Below are positions 1 to 5,698 of a DNA stretch of 7,809 nucleotides, one piece after another. The DNA comes from Anaerolineae bacterium (GTDB taxonomy: Bacteria > Chloroflexota > Anaerolineae > Promineifilales > Promineifilaceae). Below the pieces are notes generated by a model that ran no database searches, was not told the origin of the DNA, and worked only from the letters and a program-made list of their open reading frames with translations. The DNA lies in the NCBI GenBank assembly GCA_014879345.1, contig JACSSI010000202.1, forward strand, positions 1-7,809, in the 5' to 3' direction. The position numbers were made by a program, and so were the translations under genes. Position 1 is the stretch's first letter. Each line of letters opens with the position of its first letter.

Positions 1-648
1 GGGTGGCAGATCGACCACCAGCACGTCCAGATCGCCCCAGGCCACATCATGCAAAAACTGCTGAATCGCCTTGTCGATCATCGGCCCGCGCCAGATGGCC
101 GGCGCGTCGTCTCCGGCAAAGGCCAGCGACATCACCTTAATGCCGTACGCCTCGGCCGGCAGAATTTTGCCGTTTTGGGCCGGGGGTAAATGCTTGACGC
201 CCAGCATACGGGGCACATTGGGGCCATGAATGTCGGCGTCCAACAAGCCGACGCGCAGCCCTGACTGCGCCAGCATAGCCGCCAGGTTGACGGCGACGGT
301 GCTTTTGCCCACACCACCTTTCCCTGAAGCGACGGCCACCACATGCAAAATGCCGGGAATTTCTTCCGGGGTGGGTACGCCGCTGCGCACCTTCTTTGAT
401 TGCGGTGGTTTACCGATTTGCAGCCGTACATCTGCCACACCGGGTACAGTTAAAGCGACGCGAGTCGCTTCCTCAGCTACCTCCTGCTGTATTTCTAGAG
501 GCAGATGGGCTGTTACCAGGCCGATGCGGGCAGTTGTCCCTTCCATGAGAACGCCGTGCACCAGCCCAAACGAAACAATGTCGCGGGAAAAGCCAGGGTA
601 GTTGACAGTGCGCAAAGCACGAAAAACAGCATCTTTTGTCGTATCCAT
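1..648 (-). CDS. mrp: Mrp/NBP35-family iron-sulfur cluster carrier ATPase, 3' end outside the window
   Basis: Reading the minus strand from ATG at 648-646, the frame stays open to the window edge, giving the first 216 residues. The N-terminal ~75 residues fit a DUF59/MIP18 domain (PGFSRDIVSFGLV). The P-loop NTPase domain follows: the deviant Walker A SGKGGVGKST lies at about 108-117, LLDADIHGPNVP at 135-146, and the hydrophobic Walker B strand DVLVVDLPP runs into the edge, where the family continues GTGD. Known role: a cytosolic dimer that carries [4Fe-4S] clusters and passes them to apo-proteins. GGAG lies about 9 nt before the ATG, and the stop of the preceding DUF59 gene is only 16 nt upstream, so the genes are probably co-transcribed. 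The family is clear; its client proteins are unknown. The missing part should be roughly 140 residues by family length. Confidence 0.95.
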   Translation of the reverse strand, partial: MDTTKDAVFRALRTVNYPGFSRDIVSFGLVHGVLMEGTTARIGLVTAHLPLEIQQEVAEEATRVALTVPGVADVRLQIGKPPQSKKVRSGVPTPEEIPGILHVVAVASGKGGVGKSTVAVNLAAMLAQSGLRVGLLDADIHGPNVPRMLGVKHLPPAQNGKILPAEAYGIKVMSLAFAGDDAPAIWRGPMIDKAIQQFLHDVAWGDLDVLVVDLPP

Positions 649-664
649 GTGTTACTCTCCAGGG

Positions 665-1033
665 TCAATCGATCCCCAGCAAGGCGCGGCCTTCGGGAGA
701 AATCATCATCGGGTTCCAGGGTGGATCCCAAACCAGTTCGACAAATACACCGGTTAAGTCGGGAATAGATTGCCACAGCACGCGTTCAATTTCCTGAGCA
801 AAGCTGGCGTGTAGGGGACAGCTTGGGGTGGTGAGGGTCATGGTGATGGTGATACGGCCTACACGGAGCGGCCCAACCGTGTTGGGCTTGTCGAAGTGGC
901 CGTCTTCCTCAATATCCACGCTGTAAATGAGACCCAGGTCAACGATATTAATACCTAGTTCCGGGTCAATGACTGATTTGATAGCAGCCAAGACCATTTC
1001 TTCGGTGATAAATGTTTGCAACAGCGAAGTCAT
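665..1033 (-). CDS. DUF59/MIP18-family metal-sulfur cluster assembly protein (SufT/PaaD-like)
   Basis: A 122-residue protein with the family signature DPELGINIVDLGLIY at 23-37, a single conserved-type cysteine C72 in TTPSCP, and WDPPWNP at 102-108. Family members (SufT, YitW, PaaD, eukaryotic MIP18/CIA2) help deliver Fe-S clusters, and the cysteine is thought to be functional. Residues about 44-58 form a loop longer than I expect for the family. The start overlaps the ferredoxin stop by 4 nt (ATGA), with GGAG 8 nt upstream inside the ferredoxin gene, which implies translational coupling. The next gene, mrp, carries its own DUF59 domain, so this operon encodes two such domains. It is most likely an accessory Fe-S targeting factor; a role in a ring-hydroxylating system (PaaD) is unlikely without paa genes nearby. 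Confidence 0.92.
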   Translation of the reverse strand: MTSLLQTFITEEMVLAAIKSVIDPELGINIVDLGLIYSVDIEEDGHFDKPNTVGPLRVGRITITMTLTTPSCPLHASFAQEIERVLWQSIPDLTGVFVELVWDPPWNPMMISPEGRALLGID

Positions 1034-1248
1034 AAGTCGGACTCCAATATGATTTGGTAAGGCAGGGCGATGGCATCAACGGGGCAGATGGTTTCACATT
1101 CGGCGCAGTAATTGCAGGCAGAAGAATCGGTGACGACGGCCGCGCCGCTTTCCAGGGCTAGGGCATTGGTCGGGCAGATGACAATGCAGTCGCCACAACC
1201 TGTACAAATATCTTTGTCGATTTGAGGCAGCCAAATTTCTTCTACCAT
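1030..1248 (-). CDS. 2x[4Fe-4S] bacterial-type ferredoxin
   Basis: A 72-residue protein with two complete CxxCxxCxxxCP motifs: C15, C18, C21, C25 and C45, C48, C51, C55. This is the clostridial ferredoxin pattern for two low-potential [4Fe-4S] clusters. The spacer between motifs is short (about 19 residues), and there is no signal peptide, so it is cytosolic. ATG at 1248 is preceded by AAAGGAAATG, with AGGA about 8 nt upstream. It is the first gene of the ferredoxin-DUF59-mrp operon, and its stop overlaps the next start. A perfect FNR-type box with a correctly placed -10 lies upstream, so expression is probably induced at low oxygen or by NO. It may be an electron donor, or an Fe-S partner for the assembly genes behind it; the sequence does not decide. 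Confidence 0.95.
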   Translation of the reverse strand: MVEEIWLPQIDKDICTGCGDCIVICPTNALALESGAAVVTDSSACNYCAECETICPVDAIALPYQIILESDL

Positions 1249-1318
1249 GGTTCATTTCCTTTGGTCAAAATTTTTCACTCGCATAACAGCAGAATAAAGG
1301 TAAGCGAATGACATGGCC

Positions 1319-1332
1319 TTGATTAAGATCAA
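1319..1332 (-). promoter_or_regulatory. Perfect FNR/DNR-type box for the ferredoxin-DUF59-mrp operon
   Basis: TTGAT-TAAG-ATCAA matches the FNR consensus TTGAT-N4-ATCAA at all ten specified bases. On the minus strand, TATTCT (1296-1291) follows after exactly 22 nt. That is the class II activator layout, with the box centred at -41.5, and it predicts transcription from about 1284. The match is seen directly; binding is inferred. Confidence 0.8.
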
Positions 1333-1387
1333 GTTCGCCTGAGCAATGGTTCCGATTCGCTTTTTGTCCCCTTCAAGCAGCGCTCAC

Positions 1388-1401
1388 TTGATCCAAATCA
1401 T
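1388..1401 (+). promoter_or_regulatory. Near-perfect FNR/DNR-type box for flavodoxin
   Basis: TTGAT-CCAA-ATCAT matches nine of ten consensus bases. TACGCT at 1424-1429 begins 22 nt after the box, again class II spacing, predicting a start near 1436 and a leader of about 30 nt before the flavodoxin ATG. The -10 itself is weak (T, A and final T only), as expected of an activator-dependent promoter. Confidence 0.75.
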
Positions 1402-1465
1402 GTACGGCCGTTTGTCCCTCTGTTACGCTGTCAATAGATGAACAAACAACAAACGGAGGTTCGAC

Positions 1466-2011
1466 ATGACCCCAATAGGATTATTTTACGGTTCAGATAC
1501 AGGTTATACTGAAATTGTTGTCAGACTTATAGAAGAGGAATTCAGCGCCATCAACCCCAACCTGCTTACCGTCTACAACATCGCTGATGTACCGGTAACC
1601 ACCATGCAGACATACGACCGCCTGATCATCGGCTGCCCTACCTGGGATGTCGGCCAGTTGCAGGCCGATTGGGACAAAGCCTATGACGAGTTAGACACGC
1701 TGGATCTGTCTGGAAAAGAGGTTGCTATTTTCGGACTTGGCGATCAGTATGGCTATCCGGATACCTACTGCGACGCAATTGGCATCCTGGCCGAGAAGCT
1801 GGTGAGTTTGGGTGCGGAATTAGTTGGCTTTACCGCCGCAGAAGGGTATGAATTTACCCATTCAGAAGGGGTGAAGGATGGTCAATTTTTGGGTCTGGCA
1901 TTGGATGAAGATAACGAAAGTGAGAAGTCGCCGCAGCGCGTGTCAGACTGGGTGTGGCAGTTGGTGGATGAGTTCGATCTGGTGCATTACCTGGACCCGG
2001 TCACCGCTTAA
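1466..2011 (+). CDS. fldA: Long-chain flavodoxin
   Basis: A 181-residue flavodoxin, a small cytosolic FMN protein that carries one electron at low potential and can replace ferredoxin. The FMN phosphate loop is GSDTGYTE at 9-16. The two isoalloxazine-contacting loops are visible as PTWDVGQ (W60) and GLGDQYGYPDTYCD at about 90-103. The insertion that defines long-chain flavodoxins runs from about 121 to 151 (GFTAAEGYEF through LALDEDNE), and total length fits the FldA/IsiB/NifF class of about 170-180. The Shine-Dalgarno GGAGG lies 6 nt before the ATG. It is divergent from the ferredoxin operon and has its own FNR-type box. Classical flavodoxins respond to iron limitation or oxidative stress; here the site suggests low-oxygen or NO control. 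The physiological partner is unknown. Confidence 0.95.
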   Translation: MTPIGLFYGSDTGYTEIVVRLIEEEFSAINPNLLTVYNIADVPVTTMQTYDRLIIGCPTWDVGQLQADWDKAYDELDTLDLSGKEVAIFGLGDQYGYPDTYCDAIGILAEKLVSLGAELVGFTAAEGYEFTHSEGVKDGQFLGLALDEDNESEKSPQRVSDWVWQLVDEFDLVHYLDPVTA

Positions 2012-2023
2012 GACTGGCGATTT

Positions 2024-2079
2024 TTGAAAGGCCGCTTACCCCAAGCCGTCCGCACAATTCCTCTAACTTATTTGCGGAC
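2024..2079 (-). repeat. Dispersed 56-bp intergenic repeat, copy A (inverted relative to copy B)
   Basis: Read on the minus strand, this segment aligns without gaps to plus-strand 5614-5669, with 44 of 56 positions identical (my count). The first ten bases, GTCCGCAAAT, are identical. In this copy the first 32 bp also form an inverted repeat, GTCCGCA (2048-2054) with TGCGGAC (2073-2079). It lies just downstream of the flavodoxin stop. Confidence 0.65.
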
Positions 2080-2084
2080 AGCCA

Positions 2085-2137
2085 CCAGGTGACGGCCGTT
2101 GGTTTATGAGGTGGATTATAACGGCCGTCACCCCTGG
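2085..2137. terminator. Possible bidirectional hairpin made from two ACGGCCGT palindromes
   Basis: TGACGGCCGTT (2090-2100) pairs with AACGGCCGTCA (2120-2130). The stem extends by CCAGG/CCTGG after a 2-nt bulge, leaving a loop of about 19 nt. It sits between the converging flavodoxin and ATPase genes. No T-tract follows on either strand, so terminator function is only a guess. Confidence 0.4.
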
Positions 2138-2164
2138 CAGCGAAAGAGTAAGGTTCGTTGAAAA

Positions 2165-4069
2165 TCATGTCCGTAAGAGACGCATCCCGTTCAGGATGAC
2201 AATCATAACCGACGCTTCATGAATCAACATCCCTCCAGCCATATGGACTTTACCCAGCAATACGCCTGCCAGAAGCAGCGCCACCGTCACCAGGGCAATG
2301 ATGACGTTTTGCCGTATATTGTTCAGCGTCGCCCGCGAAAGCTGTAACGCTTCCGGGATCTTGAGCAGGTCATCGGTCATGAGGGCGATATCGGCCGTTT
2401 CAATCGCCACATCGGTTCCAGCCGCGCCCATGGCGATGCCAATGTCGGCCGTAGCCAGAGCTGGCGCATCGTTAATACCATCACCGACCATAGCCACCAC
2501 ATGCCCCTCAGCTTGTAACTGGCGAATCATCTTCAGCTTATCTTCCGGCAGGAGACTGGCGCGGACATCTTGTATGCCCGCTGCACCGGCTATGGCCTGG
2601 GCGGTGCGGGCGTTATCGCCGGTCAGCATGACGATCTTCTTGAGTCCAACCACTTGCAGTCTGCGTATCATCTCTGGAGCGGTAGGGCGGAGTTGGTCGG
2701 CAATGCCCAACACGCCAATGACCGAACCGTCTAGAGCAACAATGACGGCCGTTTTCCCCTCCGCCTGCAAATTATCCAACGCCTGATGGGCTGCAGCCGG
2801 GACAGGGATGCCCAAATCAGCCATCAAGCCGGTCGTGCCCACGCCGATCTCATGCCCTAAATAAACGGCCTGTACCCCATGACCGGTAAAGGTTTCAAAT
2901 TCGTCTGCGGCCGGAATGAGATCGTCCGCATCCACCGCCGCCATAATCGCCTGCGCCAGGGGATGTTCCGACCCGGCTTCGGCAATGGCGGCCCAGTAAA
3001 GCGCCTGCTGCTCATTCTTTTCCATGACAGATAGCTCGCCATTGTCGCCTGCGGCAACCGCAGCTTGTAAAACGACAACATCGGTGACAACGGGCTGGCC
3101 GATTGTAAGCGTACCTGTTTTGTCCAGCGCCAGGGCCGAGATTTTGCCCGCGTTTTCCAGGTATTCGCCGCCTTTGATGAGGATACCCCCTTTGGCGGCG
3201 CGGCCAATCCCGGCCACAATTGACACAGGGGTCGAGATGACCAGGGCGCCGGGACAGCCGATGACGAGCAGCGTAAGGGCCAATTCCAGATCGCGGGTGA
3301 CCAGATAAGCAGCGCCGCTGAGCAAAATAATGAACGGCGTGTACCAGCGGGCAAAGCGCTCGATGAAGCGTTGGGTGGGCGCTTTTTCTTCCTGCGCTTC
3401 TTCAACACGACGGATAATGCGGGCCAGGGTGGTATCTGCGCCGACGCCAGTGGCTTTTACTTTGAGCAGTCCGGCCTGGTTGACTGTTCCGGCATAAACG
3501 GCCGTGCCTGCCACTTTTTCCGCCGGTATAGATTCGCCGGTAATCGCGCTTTCGTCCACGGCGGAACGGCCGTCGATGACATCACCATCTACCGGTATTT
3601 TGGTTCCTGGTTTGACTAATACCGTTTCACCTGGCTGTACTTCATGGGGCATGACCTCTACTTGACGGCCGTCGCGCAGGACAATGGCTGTGGTGGGGGC
3701 CAGCTCCAATAATCCCTGTAATATCCGGCGCGTCTGGCCCAATGTGCGGGCTTCCAGGTAAGCGCCAAAGAGGAAAAGGAACGTGACGGCAGCCGCTTCC
3801 CAATATTCGCCGATGATGAGGGCGCCGGCGGCGGCGATTGTGACCAGCAGTTCGATGCTGATGTGGCGCCGGCGCAGGCTGTACCAGGCGCGTAGGGCAA
3901 TATCAGAGCCGGCTATCAGGGCGGCGGCGGCCATTAGACCATTGTGCCAATTTGTCTGATTAAGCAGGTATTTGCCGGCCAATGCCAGCAAGATGAGCAG
4001 GCCAGAGATGGCGGTTAACAGTTGGCGTCGCTGTTTAGGTGACTGCCACCATGATTTTAGCTGTTTCAT
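2165..4069 (-). CDS. P1B-type heavy-metal-translocating ATPase with CPG motif
   Basis: A 634-residue membrane P-type ATPase that exports metal ions using ATP. Landmarks in order: hydrophobic helices in the first ~110 residues, TGES (177-180, actuator), CPG (272-274, transport motif), phosphorylated D316 in DKTGT, SEHP (367-370, the P1B His-Pro), TGDN (483-486), GDGINDAP (529-536), and HEAS (617-620) in the last helix. It has no N-terminal metal-binding domain; a separate HMA protein is encoded just upstream. CPG replaces the usual CPC or SPC, so the metal is uncertain. The rest of the protein looks closest to Zn/Cd/Pb/Co pumps. I chose ATG 4069 because AGGAGG lies 8 nt upstream. An in-frame ATG at 4135 would add 22 residues encoded across an intercistronic hairpin and has no good ribosome site. 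Confidence 0.94.
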   Translation of the reverse strand: MKQLKSWWQSPKQRRQLLTAISGLLILLALAGKYLLNQTNWHNGLMAAAALIAGSDIALRAWYSLRRRHISIELLVTIAAAGALIIGEYWEAAAVTFLFLFGAYLEARTLGQTRRILQGLLELAPTTAIVLRDGRQVEVMPHEVQPGETVLVKPGTKIPVDGDVIDGRSAVDESAITGESIPAEKVAGTAVYAGTVNQAGLLKVKATGVGADTTLARIIRRVEEAQEEKAPTQRFIERFARWYTPFIILLSGAAYLVTRDLELALTLLVIGCPGALVISTPVSIVAGIGRAAKGGILIKGGEYLENAGKISALALDKTGTLTIGQPVVTDVVVLQAAVAAGDNGELSVMEKNEQQALYWAAIAEAGSEHPLAQAIMAAVDADDLIPAADEFETFTGHGVQAVYLGHEIGVGTTGLMADLGIPVPAAAHQALDNLQAEGKTAVIVALDGSVIGVLGIADQLRPTAPEMIRRLQVVGLKKIVMLTGDNARTAQAIAGAAGIQDVRASLLPEDKLKMIRQLQAEGHVVAMVGDGINDAPALATADIGIAMGAAGTDVAIETADIALMTDDLLKIPEALQLSRATLNNIRQNVIIALVTVALLLAGVLLGKVHMAGGMLIHEASVMIVILNGMRLLRT

Positions 4070-4077
4070 GTTCAAAA

Positions 4078-4083
4078 CCTCCT
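4078..4083 (-). promoter_or_regulatory. Shine-Dalgarno that fixes the ATPase start
   Basis: AGGAGG on the minus strand lies 8 nt before ATG 4069-4067. The upstream in-frame ATG at 4135 lies 1 nt past the HMA stop and has no comparable site, so the shorter ATPase is preferred. Confidence 0.8.
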
Positions 4084-4090
4084 GACGATT

Positions 4091-4122
4091 GGATACTTCT
4101 GACCATCTGACCAGAAGTATCC
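4091..4122 (-). other. Intercistronic hairpin between HMA gene and ATPase gene
   Basis: GGATACTTCTG (4091-4101) and CAGAAGTATCC (4112-4122) form a perfect 11-bp stem with a 10-nt loop, 7 nt upstream of the ATPase Shine-Dalgarno. No T-tract follows, so it is not a simple terminator. It could protect or cleave the transcript to set the chaperone/pump ratio, or be a DNA operator. Confidence 0.6.
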
Positions 4123-4136
4123 TAGTCGTCACCATC

Positions 4137-4352
4137 TTAAAATGCAGCTACTACGGCTTCGTAGCCGGTCTCGCGGACAGTTTGCACCAGTACGGCCGTA
4201 GGGGCAGTGTCCGGGTCATGCTCAACTTCAATCCGACCGGTATTGAAATGAACTTTAGCGTCATTGACGCCCTTTAATCCTTGCAGTGCATTTTCGATCT
4301 TGGCCACGCAGGAGGGGCAGGACAGGTCTTGACTTCTGAGTAAGGTTTTCAT
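4137..4352 (-). CDS. CopZ-like heavy-metal-associated (HMA) domain metallochaperone
   Basis: A 71-residue stand-alone HMA domain (ferredoxin-like fold). The metal site is C12-P-S-C15 in LSCPSCVAKIENAL, followed by the typical GVNDAKVHFNTGRIEVEHD and a C-terminal VRETGYEAVV. It is cytosolic, with no signal peptide. Family proteins bind Cu(I), Zn or similar ions and pass them to P1B ATPases. The stop is 67 nt before the ATPase start, so the pair form an operon in which the N-terminal domain of the pump has become a separate protein, or never fused. AAGGAG lies 8 nt before the ATG. A weak FNR-type box with a well-placed -10 lies upstream. CPSC instead of the common copper MxCxxC leaves the metal open. 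Confidence 0.93.
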   Translation of the reverse strand: MKTLLRSQDLSCPSCVAKIENALQGLKGVNDAKVHFNTGRIEVEHDPDTAPTAVLVQTVRETGYEAVVAAF

Positions 4353-4393
4353 CGTTTCATCTCCTTATTGGATAAAAATGTTTCTTTATCTTC

Positions 4394-4435
4394 AGGATAG
4401 GGGAAAGGAAACGGCCGTTACATGATCTGGCTCAA
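4394..4435 (-). promoter_or_regulatory. Degenerate FNR-type box and -10 for the HMA-ATPase operon
   Basis: Bases 4422-4435 read ATGAT-CTGG-CTCAA on the plus strand, eight of ten consensus positions. On the minus strand TATCCT (4399-4394) starts exactly 22 nt after the box, the same class II spacing as at the three stronger sites. The predicted transcription start is near 4387, with a 35-nt leader. One ACGGCCGT palindrome (4411-4418) lies between box and -10. The spacing makes the weak box more believable, but it could be chance. Confidence 0.5.
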
Positions 4436-4450
4436 ATAACTGCATCTGGG

Positions 4451-4490
4451 AAAAAATTGAAGCCCCTAAAGTTTTGCCTTTAGGGGCTTC
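4451..4490 (-). terminator. Intrinsic terminator of the Crp/Fnr regulator gene
   Basis: On the minus strand a perfect 12-bp stem, GAAGCCCCTAAA / TTTAGGGGCTTC (4490-4479 with 4470-4459) with an 8-nt loop, is followed by AATTTTTT. It lies 29 nt after the regulator stop and before the HMA promoter, so it insulates the metal operon from regulator transcription. The plus strand lacks a T-tract. Confidence 0.9.
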
Positions 4491-4519
4491 ATGTTGTGGA
4501 GACGGGTCGTTGAGGTGGT

Positions 4520-5278
4520 TCAGACTGTATCAGCAGCGGCGGCAATCATCTTCAGCCCGGGTCTGCCGGTGATGACAATCCATTTCCGGCCGCTGTGAAC
4601 CAGGCCCTCTTTTTGAAATTGGCTGATAATACGGCTGGCCGTTTCAGTGGTTGTACCGGTCATTTGAGCCAGGTCATCCCGGGATAACGGCATTTGAATG
4701 AGAATACCCTCGTCAGAAATTTCCCCAAGTTTTTGAGCCAGTTTGAGCAGGACAGCGGCGATCCGCTGCTCCACAGAATCGGCGCTGAGCCGGCGCACAA
4801 TTTCTTGGGTTTCTTGCAGTCGTCTGGCAGTAATATCCAAAACCGTTAACGCCACAGGAGGATATTGCTGCAATAAGGTGCGGAACGCTTCGGTCTGGAT
4901 GCTGAGCACACAAACGGCCGTGTGTGCCTGGGCTGTGTCTGGATAAAGTTCATCTGCCAAAGTAGTCAGGCTGCCAAAATAATCACCCGGCTTGAGAATA
5001 TCCAGCAGTACGTCTTGCCCGCTCATGGAATGCCGCAGCAATTTCACCTGGCCGCTGGCCACGACGTACAGAGTAGCCGCCTTTTCGCCGCTGAAGTAAA
5101 TAGGTTCACCAGGCTGGAAGCCGTATTCACGAAACTGATCGTTTAATGTGCGAATCTCAGCATCAGGTAAATCGCTAAAAAACGGAACCTTTTGTAAGAT
5201 TGACAACCGCAAATCTACGGAGCAGGCTGCCGGTTCGACTGTTTCAACCTGGACGGGTGTTTTACGATGTTGTGACAT
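4520..5278 (-). CDS. Crp/Fnr-family transcription regulator, DNR-like
   Basis: From ATG 5278 this gives 252 residues: a cNMP-binding-like beta barrel (about 28-140, with GDYFGSL at 98-104), a dimer helix (about 142-165) and a winged helix-turn-helix (about 167-240). The recognition helix TETASRIISQFQKEG has E212, S215 and R216, the E-x-x-S-R pattern by which FNR/DNR proteins read TTGAT. Only two cysteines exist (C19, C123), so it cannot hold an FNR [4Fe-4S] cluster. The cAMP phosphate-binding pattern is not evident either. This fits the DNR/NnrR type that senses NO, often via heme, as does nirK nearby, but the ligand is unproven. The start is uncertain: ATG 5353 (277 residues) and GTG 5365 (281) are also in frame, and none has a clear Shine-Dalgarno. 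I favour 5278 on family length and to leave room for divergent promoters. Confidence 0.9.
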   Translation of the reverse strand: MSQHRKTPVQVETVEPAACSVDLRLSILQKVPFFSDLPDAEIRTLNDQFREYGFQPGEPIYFSGEKAATLYVVASGQVKLLRHSMSGQDVLLDILKPGDYFGSLTTLADELYPDTAQAHTAVCVLSIQTEAFRTLLQQYPPVALTVLDITARRLQETQEIVRRLSADSVEQRIAAVLLKLAQKLGEISDEGILIQMPLSRDDLAQMTGTTTETASRIISQFQKEGLVHSGRKWIVITGRPGLKMIAAAADTV

Positions 5279-5388
5279 TGCTGTAACGCTTGTTTGCTTC
5301 TCGGTAAGATGCTCGATACTATCTGACCAAACTGTGCCAATGTTTGGTGACATATTGCCCAGCACTCTGTATAAAAGGAACTCTATTT
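5279..5388. promoter_or_regulatory. Divergent promoter region with an inverted repeat
   Basis: If the regulator starts at 5278, this 110-bp region separates it from the small gene at 5389. ACCAAAC (5326-5332) and GTTTGGT (5342-5348) form a perfect 7-bp dyad with 9 nt between. On the minus strand a TTGGCA (-35-like) lies in the dyad, with TATCGA 16 nt on. On the plus strand GTGACA-N17-TATAAA (5347-5375) looks like sigma-70 but would start only about 7 nt before the ATG. No TTGAT-N4-ATCAA box is seen here. Confidence 0.4.
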
Positions 5389-5607
5389 ATGAGCAACGAA
5401 ACCAGCCACAAGGAAAACGCCATTCATGAGCAGTTGTGGCAGCTGGCTACGGTCGTGCGTGATGGTTGCTTTTCAGCCGCAGTCACTGCATATGAAGATG
5501 CGAGCACGGATGGGTTGTGCCATGATGGCGCCTGGGAATGTGCTCTGGAAGCGATGCGCGGCCTCGATTTTGAATCCATTATAACCCAAGCGCTTGCCGA
5601 GAGATAA
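5389..5607 (+). CDS. Unrecognised 72-residue protein
   Basis: A short protein with AAGGA 9 nt before the ATG. I do not recognise a named family. It is predicted to be mostly helical, with no signal peptide or membrane segment. The central block AYEDASTDGLCHDGAWECALEAM (in two pieces: AYEDASTDGLC at about 36-46, HDGAWECALEAM at about 47-58) looks conserved in style, with glycines, acidic residues and a Trp. There are three cysteines (C28, C46, C53) but no CxxC. It is divergent from the DNR-like regulator and close to it, which may mean shared control; downstream lies repeat copy B. Codon use and the ribosome site support a real gene. I vaguely recall similar small proteins in environmental bacteria, but cannot assign a function. 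Confidence 0.75.
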   Translation: MSNETSHKENAIHEQLWQLATVVRDGCFSAAVTAYEDASTDGLCHDGAWECALEAMRGLDFESIITQALAER

Positions 5608-5613
5608 GTGACC

Positions 5614-5669
5614 GTCCGCAAATATGTCAGCGGAATTGTGTGAACGGTTTCCAGCAAACGGCCTTTGAA
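5614..5669 (+). repeat. Dispersed 56-bp intergenic repeat, copy B
   Basis: It begins 6 nt after the stop of the small gene and aligns ungapped with the reverse complement of 2024-2079 (44 of 56 identical by my count). A further shared 10-mer, GGCCGCTTAC, occurs at 5687-5696 here and at 2030-2039 by copy A. In copy B the terminal inverted repeat seen in copy A is degraded. Confidence 0.65.
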
Positions 5670-5698
5670 TCAGGTAAGTTGTTATTGGCCGCTTACTG

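Larger units (their letters stand above)
1249..1465. promoter_or_regulatory. Divergent promoter region between the Fe-S operon and flavodoxin
   Basis: A 217-bp stretch without a gene. It holds two FNR-type boxes facing opposite ways, at 1319-1332 and 1388-1401, with centres 69 bp apart. Predicted -10 hexamers lie at 1291-1296 (minus) and 1424-1429 (plus), and one copy of the palindrome ACGGCCGT lies at 1404-1411. The flavodoxin Shine-Dalgarno GGAGG is at 1455-1459. Predicted leaders are about 36 nt (ferredoxin) and 30 nt (flavodoxin). Confidence 0.8.
2012..2164. other. Convergent intergenic region, flavodoxin / P1B ATPase
   Basis: A 153-bp gap between two converging genes. It contains repeat copy A (2024-2079) and an imperfect hairpin built on two ACGGCCGT palindromes (2085-2137). 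Neither is followed by a run of T on either strand, so no classical intrinsic terminator is visible, although the hairpins could act as a bidirectional terminator or mRNA 3'-end protector. I see no gene in it. Confidence 0.6.

Noticed and set aside
2012..2164. CRISPR or tandem-repeat array
   Set aside because: Only paired hairpins and one dispersed repeat copy are present; there is no regular repeat-spacer pattern here or elsewhere in the window.
2298..2786. A 162-residue open frame on the plus strand
   Set aside because: It lies wholly inside the ATPase gene on the opposite strand. Its composition (Ser/Ala/Arg-rich, no motif) is that of an antisense shadow, and no ribosome site is evident.
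3172..3185. A TTGAT-N4-ATA FNR-like match inside the ATPase gene
   Set aside because: The second half-site is poor, it is coding, and no gene start or -10 lies at the right distance.
2857..3408. A 183-residue minus-strand frame overlapping the ATPase in another phase
   Set aside because: The ATPase frame is continuous through this stretch with all motifs, so this is an out-of-frame shadow.
4070..4135. An upstream ATPase start at ATG 4135
   Set aside because: It would encode 22 residues through an intercistronic hairpin and has no proper ribosome site, whereas AGGAGG precedes ATG 4069 at ideal spacing.
4520..5278. Classical oxygen-sensing FNR with an [4Fe-4S] cluster
   Set aside because: Only two cysteines are present and the N-terminal cysteine cluster is missing, so a DNR-like sensor is more likely.
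5347..5375. GTGACA-N17-TATAAA as the promoter of the 72-residue gene
   Set aside because: Transcription would start near 5382, after the Shine-Dalgarno at 5375-5379, leaving an almost leaderless message. Kept only as a possibility.
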